Positions 44,876-56,657 of a DNA stretch of 64,000 nucleotides are shown here, piece after piece; positions within the stretch are counted from its first letter, which is position 1, and each line of letters starts with the position of its first letter. Where the stretch lies: assembly GCA_019044685.2 (NCBI GenBank), contig JAGTXX020000010.1, forward strand, positions 620,001 through 684,000, read 5' to 3'. The translations under genes were made by a program, and so were the position numbers. The notes under the pieces are model-generated. The model saw only the letters and a program-made list of their open reading frames with translations, was not told where the DNA came from and did no database searches. Source of the stretch: Nannochloris sp. 'desiccata'. Taxonomy: Eukaryota > Chlorophyta > Trebouxiophyceae > Chlorellales > Chlorellaceae.

Positions 44876-45525
44876 ATGAGTCCTTCTGCAACAATAAAAA
44901 ATGTCCCTACAGCCACTGCTGCAGACAATTCACCTCCCTCCCAAACCCCTCAGCCTGTCCCGTCCACCAAACTTCTCCTAGTTGTCGCTGTTGCTTTCTT
45001 GGATACTCAAGGCAGGGTCCTTCTCGCCGAACGACCGGCTGGTAAATCACTGGCAGGTCTCTGGGAGTTTCCAGGAGGCAAAGTGGAAATGGGTGAAACA
45101 CCAGAAGCTGCTCTAGTTAGAGAATTACACGAAGAACTCGGCGTTGTGATTGACATTGAAACATGCTGGCCTTTAAGTTTTGCTAGTCATACGTATACAG
45201 AACAGAAATTTCATTTATTAATGCCTTTATACGGTAGGTTAAGGGGTATATTCAAGCTGCTTTGCATTGTTTTAATTGACTATTCAATCAAAAAAAAAAT
45301 CACTGGGCTTGTACTGCTGCCTGTACCTCTCTCTCTGAGTCGTTCCTTCCTTTTCTTCTGGCAGGTTGTACCGGTTGGACAGGGAACTTTACTAGCAAAG
45401 AAGGACAGCGTTTTGAGTGGGTAGATGTAGATAAGTTGCCTACAGTGCTTATGCCTGCCGCGGACATTCCGTTATTACCGGCAGTGCTTCGTGCAATGAG
45501 AATGCAGGCTGAGGCTTGTGCTTAG
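44876..45525 (+). CDS. MutT-type Nudix hydrolase (8-oxo-dGTP diphosphatase-like)
   Basis: Two exons are predicted, 44876-45233 and 45365-45525, with donor ACG|GTAGGT and acceptor GGCAG in phase 1, total 172 aa. The Nudix box is complete: GGKVEMGETPEAALVRELHE followed by ELG, matching Gx5Ex7REUxEExGU. Before it, LLAERPAGKSLAGLWEFPGG is typical of bacterial MutT, which removes 8-oxo-dGTP from the nucleotide pool. The second exon supplies the last strands and helix (GQRFEWVDVDKLPTVLMPAAD), also MutT-like. The N-terminal 33 residues are Ser/Thr/Pro-rich with few acids and could be an organellar leader. An unspliced reading would truncate the fold after strand 5, so the intron is well supported. 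The stop is TAG, evidence that TAG is a normal stop here. Confidence 0.92.
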
Positions 45526-45675
45526 AAAGCGGGATGATTTTTTTTTACTCCTCTCTTCTCTAGCTTTCTTTTATTATTATTATTATTGACTTATCATTTA
45601 TTTTGTTCGCTTGAATTTGTTTACATAATAAAGTAGTGCAACTTAATGCGCTACTGACTAATCTCTAAATTAAAA

Positions 45676-46992
45676 TTAATTCCTTTGTCTCTTACCTCCA
45701 CCTCTCCCGCCTCGTCCTCCTCTGCCGCCTCGTCCTCCTCTGCCACCTCCTCCACGACCACCACCCCTACCACCACCACCACGACCCCCTCCACGAGCAC
45801 CATTCCCACGCTGATTTTCTGATTTAGCTCTATCTTCAGCTACTTTCTTCATATAATCACTTTCTTCCTCACCTTGTAGCAATTTCACCGCAGCAGAGTA
45901 CCCGGCAATTAATCTTTTGCCCTCTTCAGCCTCAGCCAGGGCAGCCAGGGCAGCTTCAGGGGTAGCAAATCGTGCATGACCAAGGGTCGTACCAGGTGTA
46001 TAGTCAACGTATTGTAAGCCACGATCCCTTCCTCCGAAGGAGTCTTTGACTAGACCGAATGTGACGGGGTCAGCAAATTCAGTTCCCGTACCGAAATCGA
46101 ATTGTACGACACAACCAGAGGTGTAGGGTTCAACCTGAACTTCTACGGCTACTGGTGCAGCAGCAGCAGCGGGGGCAGGAGCGGCATCTGCACCGTCAGT
46201 ATTGTCTTCTTCTCTGGGACGCTTATTGTTGTTAGTAAGATTCGCAGAGGCATTTGCTCCCGTACCTTGGTTAACAGTGTTATAAGGGGAATTTGGTTTT
46301 GCATGACGTTCTTCTTCTTTACGTTTCATGTAATCTACTTTGCCCTCCAGTTCCAATTTGGCACCCTCATGTTCAAGAGTTAATTTTTTAACCCGCTCGG
46401 CTTCGGCCAAGGAAGAAAATTCCACAAAAACTGATCCCTTGAAATCTTTACTCTTTAAATGGCGGCGCATACGTACACAATTGACTTCACCAACACCTTC
46501 AAAATACTGGACAAGAGAATCCAAGGAGGTGTCAAAGGAAAATGGGCCAGCATAAAGAGAGCGGGCATCCACTTCCTCTGTGACTTCCTCAATTGATTTT
46601 GTAAGAGGCTCTGCACGACGGACTTGCTTGCCATCTTCGCTCACAACCAAAGTAGGAGATTCTTTCAAGATGGCAGCGACATCTGCAGCAGCGGAATCAG
46701 GGACCTTGTTGGAGCCAGAGCCGTCTGACAAGAGAGATTGCATCCGGCTGAATGTGCAGAGCAACGCAATGTCTACAAAGCCATCGTTGTTTGCCTTAAC
46801 TTTGTCATGAAGAAAATTATCACGGTAAAGATTGGAGTCTGAGAAGTAAAACTCCACCTGACGTCAGAAAAGAACAAGAGAGAATTAGAAAATCAAAATT
46901 AGATGCATGCCCTGTGGGATTATAAATAAAGCAACAAAAGGCAATGCTAACATTACCTGTTTCTTAATCTTGGAACTTTTAGCTGCATCCAT
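45676..46992 (-). CDS. SSB: La-related RNA chaperone (genuine La protein)
   Basis: Two exons are predicted, 46992-46957 (12 codons) and 46857-45676, with donor CAG|GTAATG and acceptor CGTCAG in phase 0, total 405 aa. The join creates KQVEFYFSDSNLYRDNFLHD, the canonical opening of the La motif. The motif continues to about residue 100 with the FVDIALLCTFSRM helix. An RRM follows (about 115-195, with FKGSVFVEFSSLAEAERVKK as RNP1) and then a second, atypical RRM (xRRM-like, about 250-350). The protein ends in an RGG/GGR-rich tail of about 40 residues that is likely to bind RNA and to be methylated. La protects the 3' UUU ends of RNA polymerase III transcripts in the nucleus. The long RGG tail is unlike human La, whose C-terminus has no such tail. 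Confidence 0.92.
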
Positions 46993-47401
46993 AGCGTTTA
47001 TCAGCTAAAAGATGATTATACACGCTTTTTGTATTAAATTTGAGTGATGAGATGCGGCTGTCCAGTAAATCGTATAATTTAACGCTGATGCCAGTTTCCT
47101 ATAGGAGATAAATCAACCCAATTTTGAATTTTAATATGCCAATGCCTCCATGCCTGAAGTCTTCAACCTTAAATTTCAATCTCGTGCGTTTTCTCCGATC
47201 CAGGCGGGCTCCAGACAGGGGTATACATCACGACGTAGGGCCTAGCTGTCTTGATTTCTCCCACACAACCCTGCGATAAATAGATAAACATTAATTTGTC
47301 ATTGTCAAATATTAAAACCATAAAACACCTTCGGAGAGATTCCCCCTGCTGATCCCCCGCCGACTGTTTGGCTAAATATTGCGATCCAAACATCTCTGGA
47401 A
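46993..47401. other. Divergent intergenic region, La / ATPase
   Basis: About 410 bp between divergent genes. A 74-codon minus-strand frame (47393-47169) exists but lacks support. Presumably the region carries both promoters. Confidence 0.45.
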
Positions 47402-49032
47402 ATGCTGGCAGTGAAAGGTTTTACTCTCTCGAGGCCTAGGGCTGTTCCAAGCCGAACTTCACCTCCCCAGCTTGGACAGAAGGTCCGCTTAGCTGGTGGT
47501 CTGCTATCTCATCTGCATCTCAAGGCCTCGGCTGCAGCTAGATCATTATCGGCTGCAGAGGACGAGTTTTTTAACAGAAAGGAGGAGCTTGCCTCCCTCA
47601 AGGAAGTATTTGATGATAGTCCAAGCGAGCTGCTTATTCTGTTAGGGCCCGCGAATTGCGGCAAAACAGTAAGTTTTCAGGAAGCCTCTGATCTTTTGTT
47701 GCCGATCTATTTTTTCGCTTGCTTATTTCAACCTCTCTGCACCTTTCATGACTAAACTTTTTTACCCATGTCCATGCAGAAACTACTGCAAGAAGTAAAG
47801 AAGGATAGGGAGTTAGCCCAAGCTGTAATAGGCGAAGGCCCTCGTCCAATTCTCTACCTGGACTGTCGTGGAAAAGATATCAGCTCTCCGCGGCAGTTTG
47901 CGAACGTTATCAGGGAGCTGGTCGCTGAAGATGCAGCTCTTAAGAATTGGTTGCAGGCTATCAAGCTTAAATTTCCTGGGATCGAGCCAGACTTCGAGAA
48001 CATGTTCAAGCCGGCAGCTGATAAGGCGCCGATGGCTTCCATCATCGCCTCTTTGACCACATTCTTAGAAGCCGTACGCCCTTTGCCTTACAAACCCGTC
48101 ATTATCATTGATGAAGCCAATGTGCTGATGAGATGGGGCGATGATCCTGGCCACAAGCAGCTGAAAGCCCTTCTTGATTTCTTTGTACGGACGACGAAAC
48201 AGGAGCACCTGGGACACTTTGTGCTGGCATCTTCTGAATCGTTTGTGATTGATTTTCTTGAGAAAGGTAAGCTGAGGAAGTGTCTACTGGTCGTGGATGT
48301 ATTGTTAAAATACTTATTTATTTGACTTTCCCTGTCGATACTCCACCTCATGCTTTCTTTTTCTTTCAAAGTTCCATTTGCCTTGCAGAGGGTCTCCACA
48401 CCAAGCAATACGTCACTCAAGAAATTGGAGACTTGGCGACCATCGATGAAGCTAAGCAATTTGTCGAGAGCCTCATGCTTTGTAAGTAGGCACCGTCGTC
48501 TTTCTTTGATACGACAGAAAATGGTGAGAAGATTGACATGTGGCCTCGGGTGTATGAAATATGTGGTGGAAATCTTGGGTTGCTTGAACGATGTGCAAAG
48601 CATTCGAGACGTCTGAAGAGCTGGGAGAAAGGTTTGGAAGAGGTGAGCACAGATCTTGAAGATGCGGTGCAGAGGGGTCTCTGGCCTGAAGATTTCCCAA
48701 CAAGTGGCAGCCGTTCCCCGGCAGCGTGGACAGAAGAGGATTACAAAACTGTGTTGAGGGAAATTGCTCTTGCAAAGAAGCATATGCATGCAGTCTCATT
48801 TAAAAAGCTGCGGAAGATGGTGGGCAAAAAGGCGTCGAGGTCGATGGTAGAATGGAACCTCGTGGCGCTGCGAAGAAAATCTAGCTGGGCTAGGGATTTG
48901 CCTGCAACGCTCTTTGCTGACTTAAATGATACGAAACTGCTGACGATGCCTTCACCTGCAGAATTGTATTTCATACTGAAAATGTATGATGAAGGTGAGC
49001 TAGAAGCAGCACCTCCAAATGATGATAAATAA
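47402..49032 (+). pseudogene. Archaeal-type (ATPase_2-like) AAA ATPase gene with in-frame stop
   Basis: Exons are predicted at 47402-47668, 47780-48266 and from 48389, with donors GTAAGT and GTAAGC and phases 0 and 1. The leader (about 50 residues, Arg/Ser-rich) resembles an organelle transit peptide. The ATPase has Walker A ILLGPANCGKT (about residue 88, split by the first intron) and Walker B VIIIDEANVLMRW. A winged-helix-like C-terminus follows (MWPRVYEICGGNLGLLERCA onward, ending NDDK). The third exon runs in frame into TAG at 48487-48489, and the same frame then continues open to the family-like C-terminus and TAA at 49030-49032. Removing the GTAAGT...CAG segment (48482-48517) as an intron creates TAA, so that does not rescue it. 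Either the gene is a recent pseudogene, or it makes a truncated product, or the base is wrong. Confidence 0.8.
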
Positions 49033-50400
49033 ATAAAAGTTTTAGTTTTTCCCTTTACTCTATTTGTTACCACTTTCTCTGCTTGTATTTTTCGTTTTAC
49101 AGATTAAAATTTATGAATGTACGTGTATAATGGCATAGTCCGCGAAGGAGGCAGGGGTTTTATCCTCCCGGCGAGGAATGTTGTGCAGCATGTGTTGGCG
49201 GTGGAGGGGCGGTGAAAATGTACACCTCGTAAAACTGGGGTAAAAAGCCAGTGTAACCGCGTCTGAGCAAGGCAGCTCACTGCATGTGGATGCTGGAGCA
49301 ATAGATGAAAGCGAGGTGCTGATTGCCGGAGGTTTCTCCACCAACTGGCCCTGTTTCGACGGCCACTGGTGGCTTGAGGGCGGCAAGGTTTTTCACGAAG
49401 CAGCAGCGACTCGACCAAAAGAACAACGAGCCCAGCCGGATACGGAATGAGCTGATGATGACGCTTTGATATCGCGGCCGCTGCCAATCAGGGGTGCAAA
49501 CGCAGCAGGTGATCAGAAATCGCTTGAGCGATCATCAATAATGTGATCAAACACTGGCACTTTTGGCGAGCGGGCAGTTGTAGCCCTTCCTGGTATTTGC
49601 TGCCCATTTATCTTTTACAGGAATTGCTCAAAACGGCGTTTTAAATGCCTTCTCCCAGCCTTTCTCCCAGGCTTTTCCCAGGCTTGATTTCTCATCTCCC
49701 ACCGTAGCAATGAAGATGCCACAATCAATTCGTGACATCTCCACCAAGGTCCTTCTACAACAGATTAGCAACGCTGATGCCAGGATGTGGCTTCTCACGC
49801 AGCTTCCAGCCATCTGAGGCATCTTTTAGTAGAAAGATCACTGACCTCTGACCCCTGTGAGCTTCACTTTGCCGCACTGATGCAAGTATGCGGCTATGTC
49901 GCCTGAAAGACTCCGTCCCGCCCTCAATACTATGAAGTATGGCGCAGCAATAAAGGCACAGCCGCTGGAGAGGCGTGGTTTCAAAATTCCTCCACCATAA
50001 TCTGAGGCTTGGTATGCCCCTTCCGAGTTAGAGAACGGCCAGGGAGCTTGGAAGAATGGTTCTGCTCTTAATGGGAATGTCCAGGCGGCAGCAAAAGCAG
50101 CCTATTTGAGAAAGCATGGGAAGAGAGCTGAGATGGAGGCTAGGGCAGATAAGTATGTTTCTCTCAGGAGAAATGAAAACTACAAATTTTGTTGAAGAAA
50201 GCGTCCTTCTACTGCCCAAAACTCCCTGTCATCATGTCTGCAGCGGGGCTCCAAGGCATGCTGCAGTAATAGAGAGCATTTTAGAACCACCATAGACATG
50301 TAATATGTAGAATATTAATTGTAATATGTTTCCAATGCATCAAAAGTATGACCAGATCTTATGTCAGCAACTAGTTTGGCTAATTATTTTGATCTCATCG
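49033..50400. other. Gene-poor region left of the hairpin
   Basis: Mostly unassignable DNA of mixed composition. It includes short degenerate direct repeats near 49650-49690 (variants of tctcccagg) and the coding-like fragment at 50001-50195. No complete gene, RNA or transposon is recognised. Confidence 0.5.
50001..50195 (+). pseudogene. Coding-like fragment, possibly a decayed gene
   Basis: A 64-codon open stretch between stops has no ATG at a sensible start. Its translation is charged and protein-like (for example AAAKAAYLRKHGKRAEMEAR and ADKYVSLRRNEN). It may be a fossil exon of a lost or moved gene. No family is recognised. Confidence 0.3.
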
Positions 50401-50531
50401 CCTACTTAGAAGGCCTAGCTACTACATCAATTACAGCCCAATATTCAGCGAATAGTTGAAGAAGATAACAATGAATATGTATACAAAATATCAGTCTGTA
50501 ATTGATGTAGTAGCCAGGTCTTCTAAGTAGG
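50401..50531. repeat. Near-perfect 36-bp inverted repeat with 59-bp loop (MITE-like or small-RNA hairpin)
   Basis: Arms 50401-50436 and 50496-50531 are complementary at 34 of 36 positions, beginning CCTACTTAGAAG. They would fold into a long hairpin. The spacer contains AT-rich sequence. No obvious target-site duplication is seen at the outer edges. Confidence 0.85.
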
Positions 50532-50977
50532 TTGGCACAGGCCTCTGCTGCGAGTGAAACCCCACATCCGATGTTGGATGATCCGTGGCACAGCAAATTT
50601 TGGCTTGACTTGGTCTGAGTCAGTTGTTCGGTGCCCTAAATCTAGAGTATATGCGCGATTAGGGCCATTGAAACTTTTCCTCATAACACAGAATTGCATA
50701 GAGAGACGCGTTACCTTCCATTCTCTACTTAGTGAACCGTTGTTCGTGTTTAATTCAAAATTGTCTCGAACAAAGAAATAGTTTATTTACAAAATATAGG
50801 CAATTTATTACGCCTTTTGATACAACTATTGTCATATAGATGTCTATCCGATACCATTAGACGCACTGAACACCATTTTTGAACACGGTGGCGTGCTTAG
50901 CAAGGATTGAACAGCAAGCATTGCGGTTATAAGAAGCTTATTTTCTCTCGCACAGTTTGCTGGAGCTCTCATTAACA

Positions 50978-53900
50978 ATGAGTGATTATCCTCCACCGTA
51001 TTCTGCGTCTGAAACGGCTCTGGATCCACCACCACCGCCTTCAGACGACCAAGGAACAGGCTTTGTCGACGTGCGTTTTTTCTTTTTTTCTTTTTCTGCT
51101 TGCTTATTTTCCTTCTTTATATTTCTCTAAACCTTACTTGCTCTCCCCTTTACAGGCCTTGTCCAACTCGGTTGATCAAGTCATCCTTCAATGCTCCAAT
51201 TCCTCCAATCCAATCTGTTTTAGCACAACTATCAGTGGAGCAAATTTAATCACAAATTTATGGATATCGCTCGTCCTTGGCGCCTTGTGCTACATCCTTT
51301 TTGTTATCTTTCGAGGCAAATTCCGGTTTTATCAAGCTCGTCTTGACATGCCACAAGTGACACACAAACCCCCTCCACTGAATTTACGCGGGTTTCATAG
51401 ACTGTGGTCGTGGTTGATTCCAGTGTTCAAAGTTTCTGACGAGGAACTTCTTCTTAGTGCCGGGATGGATGCTTTGATTGCTATCAGAGTCATCTCCTTT
51501 GGAATTTTACTCTTTCTACCAGTTACTATTGCAGCAATGGCCATCTTGGTCCCGATCAACTACCTAGATGACTTCTATAAGAAAGAAGCTGAGACGATGG
51601 GGGTGAGTGACGCTTATACAACGGTGTTCATTCGATTAACAATGTCGAATCTAACCCCAGGCACACCATTACTGTGGGTTCACTTCGTTTTTGTATACGG
51701 AGTCGTTTTTTGGACGTGTTGGTTGATTACTGAGCAGTATAAAGAGTATATTACGTTGAGACAATCTTATGTTATTAGATCAACAGCATTGCCTGATGGC
51801 GCCCTGGGGGGATCTATGGGCGCGATGGATACTCAAGCGACGCCGTTGTTAGCGAGTAGAAGTCCTTTGAAGAGGAAACATATCCTGGCGAGGTTTAATT
51901 CTGGGGTGAGGCATCACTGGGTTAGGCAAAATAGCGCTGGAAGTAGTGGCGGTGGTGACGGTGAGGATCAGATTCGTAGTAGTGGAGGGAAAATAAGGAG
52001 ATCTGGTGGTAAAATTAAATTGCCACGTAGAGATGCATCAGCAACTGTAGGAGGGGAAACTTTTACAGTTGTTTTGCAGCACCCACAGCAGCAGAAAGTG
52101 AGCGAGGACATTGATAACAACAAAAGTGGAGGAGGGAGCATCGCCGCTGCTGCTGGTGGTGGTAGTAGTAGTAGTAAAATAAGTGGATCTCCAAATAGAG
52201 CTGCTGGTCCTGCTGCTGGTACCTCAAGGCCCTCTAGACTATCGGCTGCTCCAATACTTACTAGTAACCCAACATTCAGCCACCAAGAACAAAGTATCTC
52301 GGACAAAGGCGACTCGAGGCAGCAACAGCAACAAGCACAGCATGACCGCAATCCTAGTAGCGGCAGTGCTGGCGGCGGTGGTGGAGTTGGTATTAACAGC
52401 TGTGCTGCAAAATATGAAGCTCAATATGCTGCTACTGTCTCTGCCGCTGCTGGGCGTGCTGGGCCATTACCAGCACAAGGAGGTGGCGGCGGCAGTGGCG
52501 ATACCATCGATTGGACAATGCATGATTTTAGTCAAGAAGTAGTACCACATCACCAACGTACTGGATCTACCAATAGTAATGCAGACAATGATGCGTTAAC
52601 GGCAGCGGCTGCTGCCTTTCCACCACGCTCCCCGATGCAACATGGCAACGGCAATTTGAGTCGAGTCTCTTCTTTTCCACGTCTCATGCCTCAACTTTCC
52701 GGCGTTATTCCCGCTTCCAGAACGCCCTCAAACGCAGCTGTAGCTGCTGCTTTGGACCCTCGTTCCACTGCAGCAACTGCAGCACAAGCACTGCAAAAAA
52801 TCAGACACCATAGAGCCCTTTCTGGAGCCTCAGTTGCTGCAAATAGAAGTCAGTCTGCTACCCCTGTGGTGAGTGGAACTCCGAGAAAGATGGAGACAGG
52901 CTCTGCGAGTCCAGTAGAACCTCCTTCCCCTGCTGGTATTGTTCAGCATAAACGGTCTTACAGCAGTGCCGGGGGCAGCGGGAGCAGTGCCGCTGGCGCC
53001 ACTGCCACTGTCACTGCCATAGGGGGCAACACTACCAATGGTGGTCCAGCAACTGGAGCGTATAAATTAACGCCTCCTCCTGATCTTGCTCGTATAATTG
53101 AAGCTGTGAATGTCTTGGCTGATCAACAAGATGCTTTAGATAGCAACGGAGATTTACCGACAGTCACGGCCATTGCACCGGAGTTTGCAGCGCCTCAGGG
53201 GCAAGATGGAATTGCACATCGATGGTGGAGCACCCTTAGTACACGTACGTTTTTTGTGTCTTTTACCTTCACAATGGTAGAGTATATTTCGGCCTGTGAC
53301 TTTTATGAATTATAAAAAATACAAATTAATTTGAAATTTTTTCTGTATTTTAACCCGTTCCCCCCTTCTTTTCACCACTCCTCCCCTTCTTCTTCCCTCT
53401 GTGCAGTTGGCAATAAAATGGTAGAACGTCGTCGTAGTATTCGTCAATCTCAAGGCCCGATCGCATCCACCCACTCCATCACTTTCAAAGGCGCCATACC
53501 CTGGGCAAACCAACTCACCAGTGGCGGTGCGGTGCTCGCTGCCAACGCTTCTCTCTACACCGTCCTCGTCACTGATCAACCTATTGAGAAACTGCGGTTA
53601 AAGCGTCCATTAGGTAATATGGAATTTTGGCACCAACAAGATGATGCTGCGCACGATCCTTTAGGATTACAGACTACAAGCACTGAAGATTATGTAGACC
53701 CTGGTGAGGGATCACGGATGGTTCCCTCCTCTTCCTCTGCAAATATTGGCGGTGTGGGTGACGGCAGTGGCGGTAATGAAAGTGGGGTGTCTGCGGCGGA
53801 GGCGTTAGTTCAGAGAAATGGCTCGAGTAGTAATATGCTCCTCAGGGTGGTGACTGGAGGTCCAGGGGCTCCCGGCAGGAGCGACCATGAAAGTGGCTTC

Positions 53901-55967
53901 CCAATTGATGGAGGAAAAGTGAAGATAATGGCGAGGTCAGATGCACCGCCATCACCCACAGACGTCGAAAGAGGCACAACAACTCGTCATATCAACAGCA
54001 ACCCTACTTTGTCCCCTGCTGGAGCGGTGGCGGCGTCTGAAAATCAATCTACTCAAGGTGGTGTAGTACAAGCTATATCGAGTACTATCGGTCGTGTCTT
54101 CTCCCGTTCTGGTAGCCAAAACGTCCTCGTCACCGATCCAGGGAGAGTAGAACGTGGCATCGGTCTCTCTTCAGGCTGGAGTGCAACCCTTCACGGTATT
54201 AGGCAGTACTGGCGGCATCGTGGTCGATACAGGGAGTGGCGTCGGGATGTTCGTTGGGCGATGTTTAATAAACGCGTGCGTACCGCCACAGATATGTTTA
54301 GCGAATTGTTTGGTGATGATTTCGACTCTATTGTACCCATTTACCCTACGAAATCAGTGGAAAAATTAATTCAAGAATGGGATAAAACTGCAGCAGCCTT
54401 GGAACGAGCACAACATAAGTTGAAAGAGCTTTCTGAACGGAGGAGAAGACTTGAACAAGAACAGCGTGGCGCTGGACCTTCTTACACTGATGATCCGAAT
54501 AGCAGTGGGAGTATTGGCAGCGGTACGGATTGCTGTCATAGTTTAAGGGCCGTTGGAAGTGTCTCGGAGAGGCAAGTTCGCAAATTAAAAGGAAAAATCG
54601 CAACCCTGGCGACAGAGACAGCCGCTCTTCAAGAACGAATCTCCGCAGAACGTGATGCAGTCTTATCAGATTTACCTTCCACCTGCTTTTTCGCTACGTT
54701 TAAAAGCCAAGAAGCAGCTGCAATCGCAGCACAAGCTAATCTAAACCCTATAACTCAGCGGCTGTTCAATGTGCAAGCGGCACCATCGCCTGATGATGTC
54801 AACTGGCCTGCTTTAGAACGAAGCTGGTGGCAGCGACAAGCACGTCCCGCATATGTCCTTCCTCTCATCTTTTTCATCATGTTGCTACCTATTGGTGCCT
54901 TTACTGGCGCCTTTGCACAGCTTACTATAGCATTTTGTGGCAGCCCTGAAAACCCAGGTCCGGCTGCGGGCAATTGGTTTTGCTCAGACGACCGTTGGGC
55001 CATTTTTTTACGCAATATACTCACCTCGATCGCACCCTCGATTTTGCTTTCACTCTATCATTTGGTTGTCTTGCCTGTATTAGTGTACTACGCAGCACAA
55101 GCAGAAGGACGGTGCTTCAGTTTATCACAACTCGATCGCCGCTGTGCTGAGCTGTTCTTCTATTGGGATGTATTCAATGTGTTTTTAGGCGCTATGCTTG
55201 GTGGCTCTATATTGTCAGAGCTTCCACAATACGTAGACAATCCCAAAGCTATCTGGACAACGCTTTCTTCAGCTATTCCAGCCTCTTCAAACTTTTTTAT
55301 AAACTATGTTTCATATCGAGCGCTCGTCATGGCTTGGTTCCGGCTGTTTTATCCACACCAAGCTATTGCAGGATGCATACTAAAATGGCTTCATATCATT
55401 CCCTGGGCAAAGACTGCGCGGGATAAAGCACTGGAAGCGCCGGTCCGTAACTGTCGCTACGGGAGAGATATAGGCATTCCTGTACTAATGAATTTCGTCA
55501 TGGTACTAGCATACGCAGTTGTATCGCCTTTGATTTTACCCTTTGGTCTTTTATACTTTATTTTTTTATGGGCTGTTTGGAGGTATCAAATGCTGTACGT
55601 CTATCAACGACAATACGAATCAGGAGGGCAATTCTGGCCGTTGGTGGCACACAAAGTCGTTGGTTGTTTACTCCTTGGCGTCCTGTTTACAGCCGTAGTA
55701 TTAATTTTTAAACAGGGGTATGCACAAGCGGGTCTCATGTTGGTGACCTTGCCGTTGTATTTGCTTCGCTTTGATAATTATTTGACTACGAGGTATGATG
55801 CAGTCGTTGCACAAGTGCCGCTGATGGCTGTCCATAAAGCCGGTAAAGTGGCGACTGTCGATCCAGACTTGTGGACCCCTCCTCCGTTGAGACAGGGGGC
55901 TGTAGGGTGGAATCCAGAGTGGGGCAAAGTGTGGCAGTGGTGGGGCGTGCCCAGATATACTCTTTAG
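50978..55967 (+). CDS. OSCA/CSC1-type mechanosensitive cation channel, unusually large
   Basis: Three exons are predicted: 50978-51070, 51156-53244 and 53407-55967, with donors GTGCGT and GTACGT, acceptors TTACAG and GTGCAG, phases 0 and 1, total 1,580 aa. Family members are usually 700-900 aa. The N-terminal domain (RSN1_TM) has three helices, including LWISLVLGALCYILFVIFRG and FGILLFLPVTIAAMAILVPI, with the FRGKFRFYQAR linker. The cytosolic region (about 290-1,200) is greatly enlarged by Ser/Gly/Ala/Gln-rich stretches. It still contains the RRM-like pieces NASLYTVLVTDQP and STCFFATFKSQEAAAIAAQ. The C-terminal RSN1_7TM core starts at RQARPAYVLPLIFFIMLLPI (about 1,204) and includes LSSAIPASSNFFINYVSYRA. 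These channels pass calcium and other cations under membrane tension or osmotic stress, or act as lipid scramblases (family knowledge). Confidence 0.9.
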
Positions 55968-56657
55968 AGCTGGGAATTATGAGACTGTGTCCTTTTCCTT
56001 CAAACATGTTGTGAATTTTTAGAAACTCCGGATAACAAAAACAGAAACACTTGTCCTTATTGTCTATTATTTTTTTACCTCTTTTTGGAATTCATTTCCT
56101 AGTTGTAACTTCTCAAACTTGATCGCTTTCACTATGGTATCTTCTTACATTAGTAAAGAATTGGAGCACATGCCAAGAAAAAGAAAAGAAAGTAGGAACA
56201 GAAAAAGGGAAAAAAGAAATGATGTTGAATCTCTATATAGCAAAAGGGAGAGAACGAGAGAACGTAAGCACTGCCCAGCACCATAATGCATGGAACTGGG
56301 AAAGAATAAATCAAACGGAGATGGAAAAAAATATTTTGTGTCTAAAATTCTATACTTTACTATACTTTGAGAAAATAACGACAACGAGACAAAGTAGGGA
56401 AAATTTTTAGCGGTTAAGAAGAAAAGAAGAGAAAGATTTTCGTTCGTAAGATGTCTAGATTTGAGCAAATGTCAAAATGTACATTGCCTTATTAGGTTTA
56501 GTATTTGAGAGAAAGGAATAGCAAGGAAGAGAGCAACTAGGAAGCAGGAAAGCGAAAGGACAGAGCGAGAGGGTGTAAAAAAAAATAAACGGCAAAAGGA
56601 ATAGAGAAGACACTCATATAGACTGACGGTGATGTATAGTATTCTATCTTCTGTTAT
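55968..56657. other. Convergent intergenic region
   Basis: About 690 bp between the converging OSCA-like and AP2 stop codons, A/T-rich with purine runs. It probably holds long 3' UTRs. No gene is supported. Confidence 0.5.

Noticed and set aside
47169..47393. 74-codon minus-strand frame between La and the ATPase gene
   Set aside because: Its ATG lies only 8 bp from the divergent ATPase start, it has no recognised domain, and any intron model breaks the frame.
48487..48489. Reassigned TAG codon, as in some ulvophyte green algae
   Set aside because: Separase, UXS and the Nudix gene end naturally at TAG, each at the expected C-terminus, so TAG appears to be an ordinary stop.
48482..48517. 36-nt mini-intron (GTAAGT...CAG) that would remove the TAG in the ATPase gene
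   Set aside because: Splicing it joins CTT T to AA AAT and creates a TAA stop, so it does not restore the frame.
49104..49487. 127-codon minus-strand frame downstream of the ATPase gene
   Set aside because: His/Leu/Arg-rich composition without domain, splice or start support; judged a chance frame.
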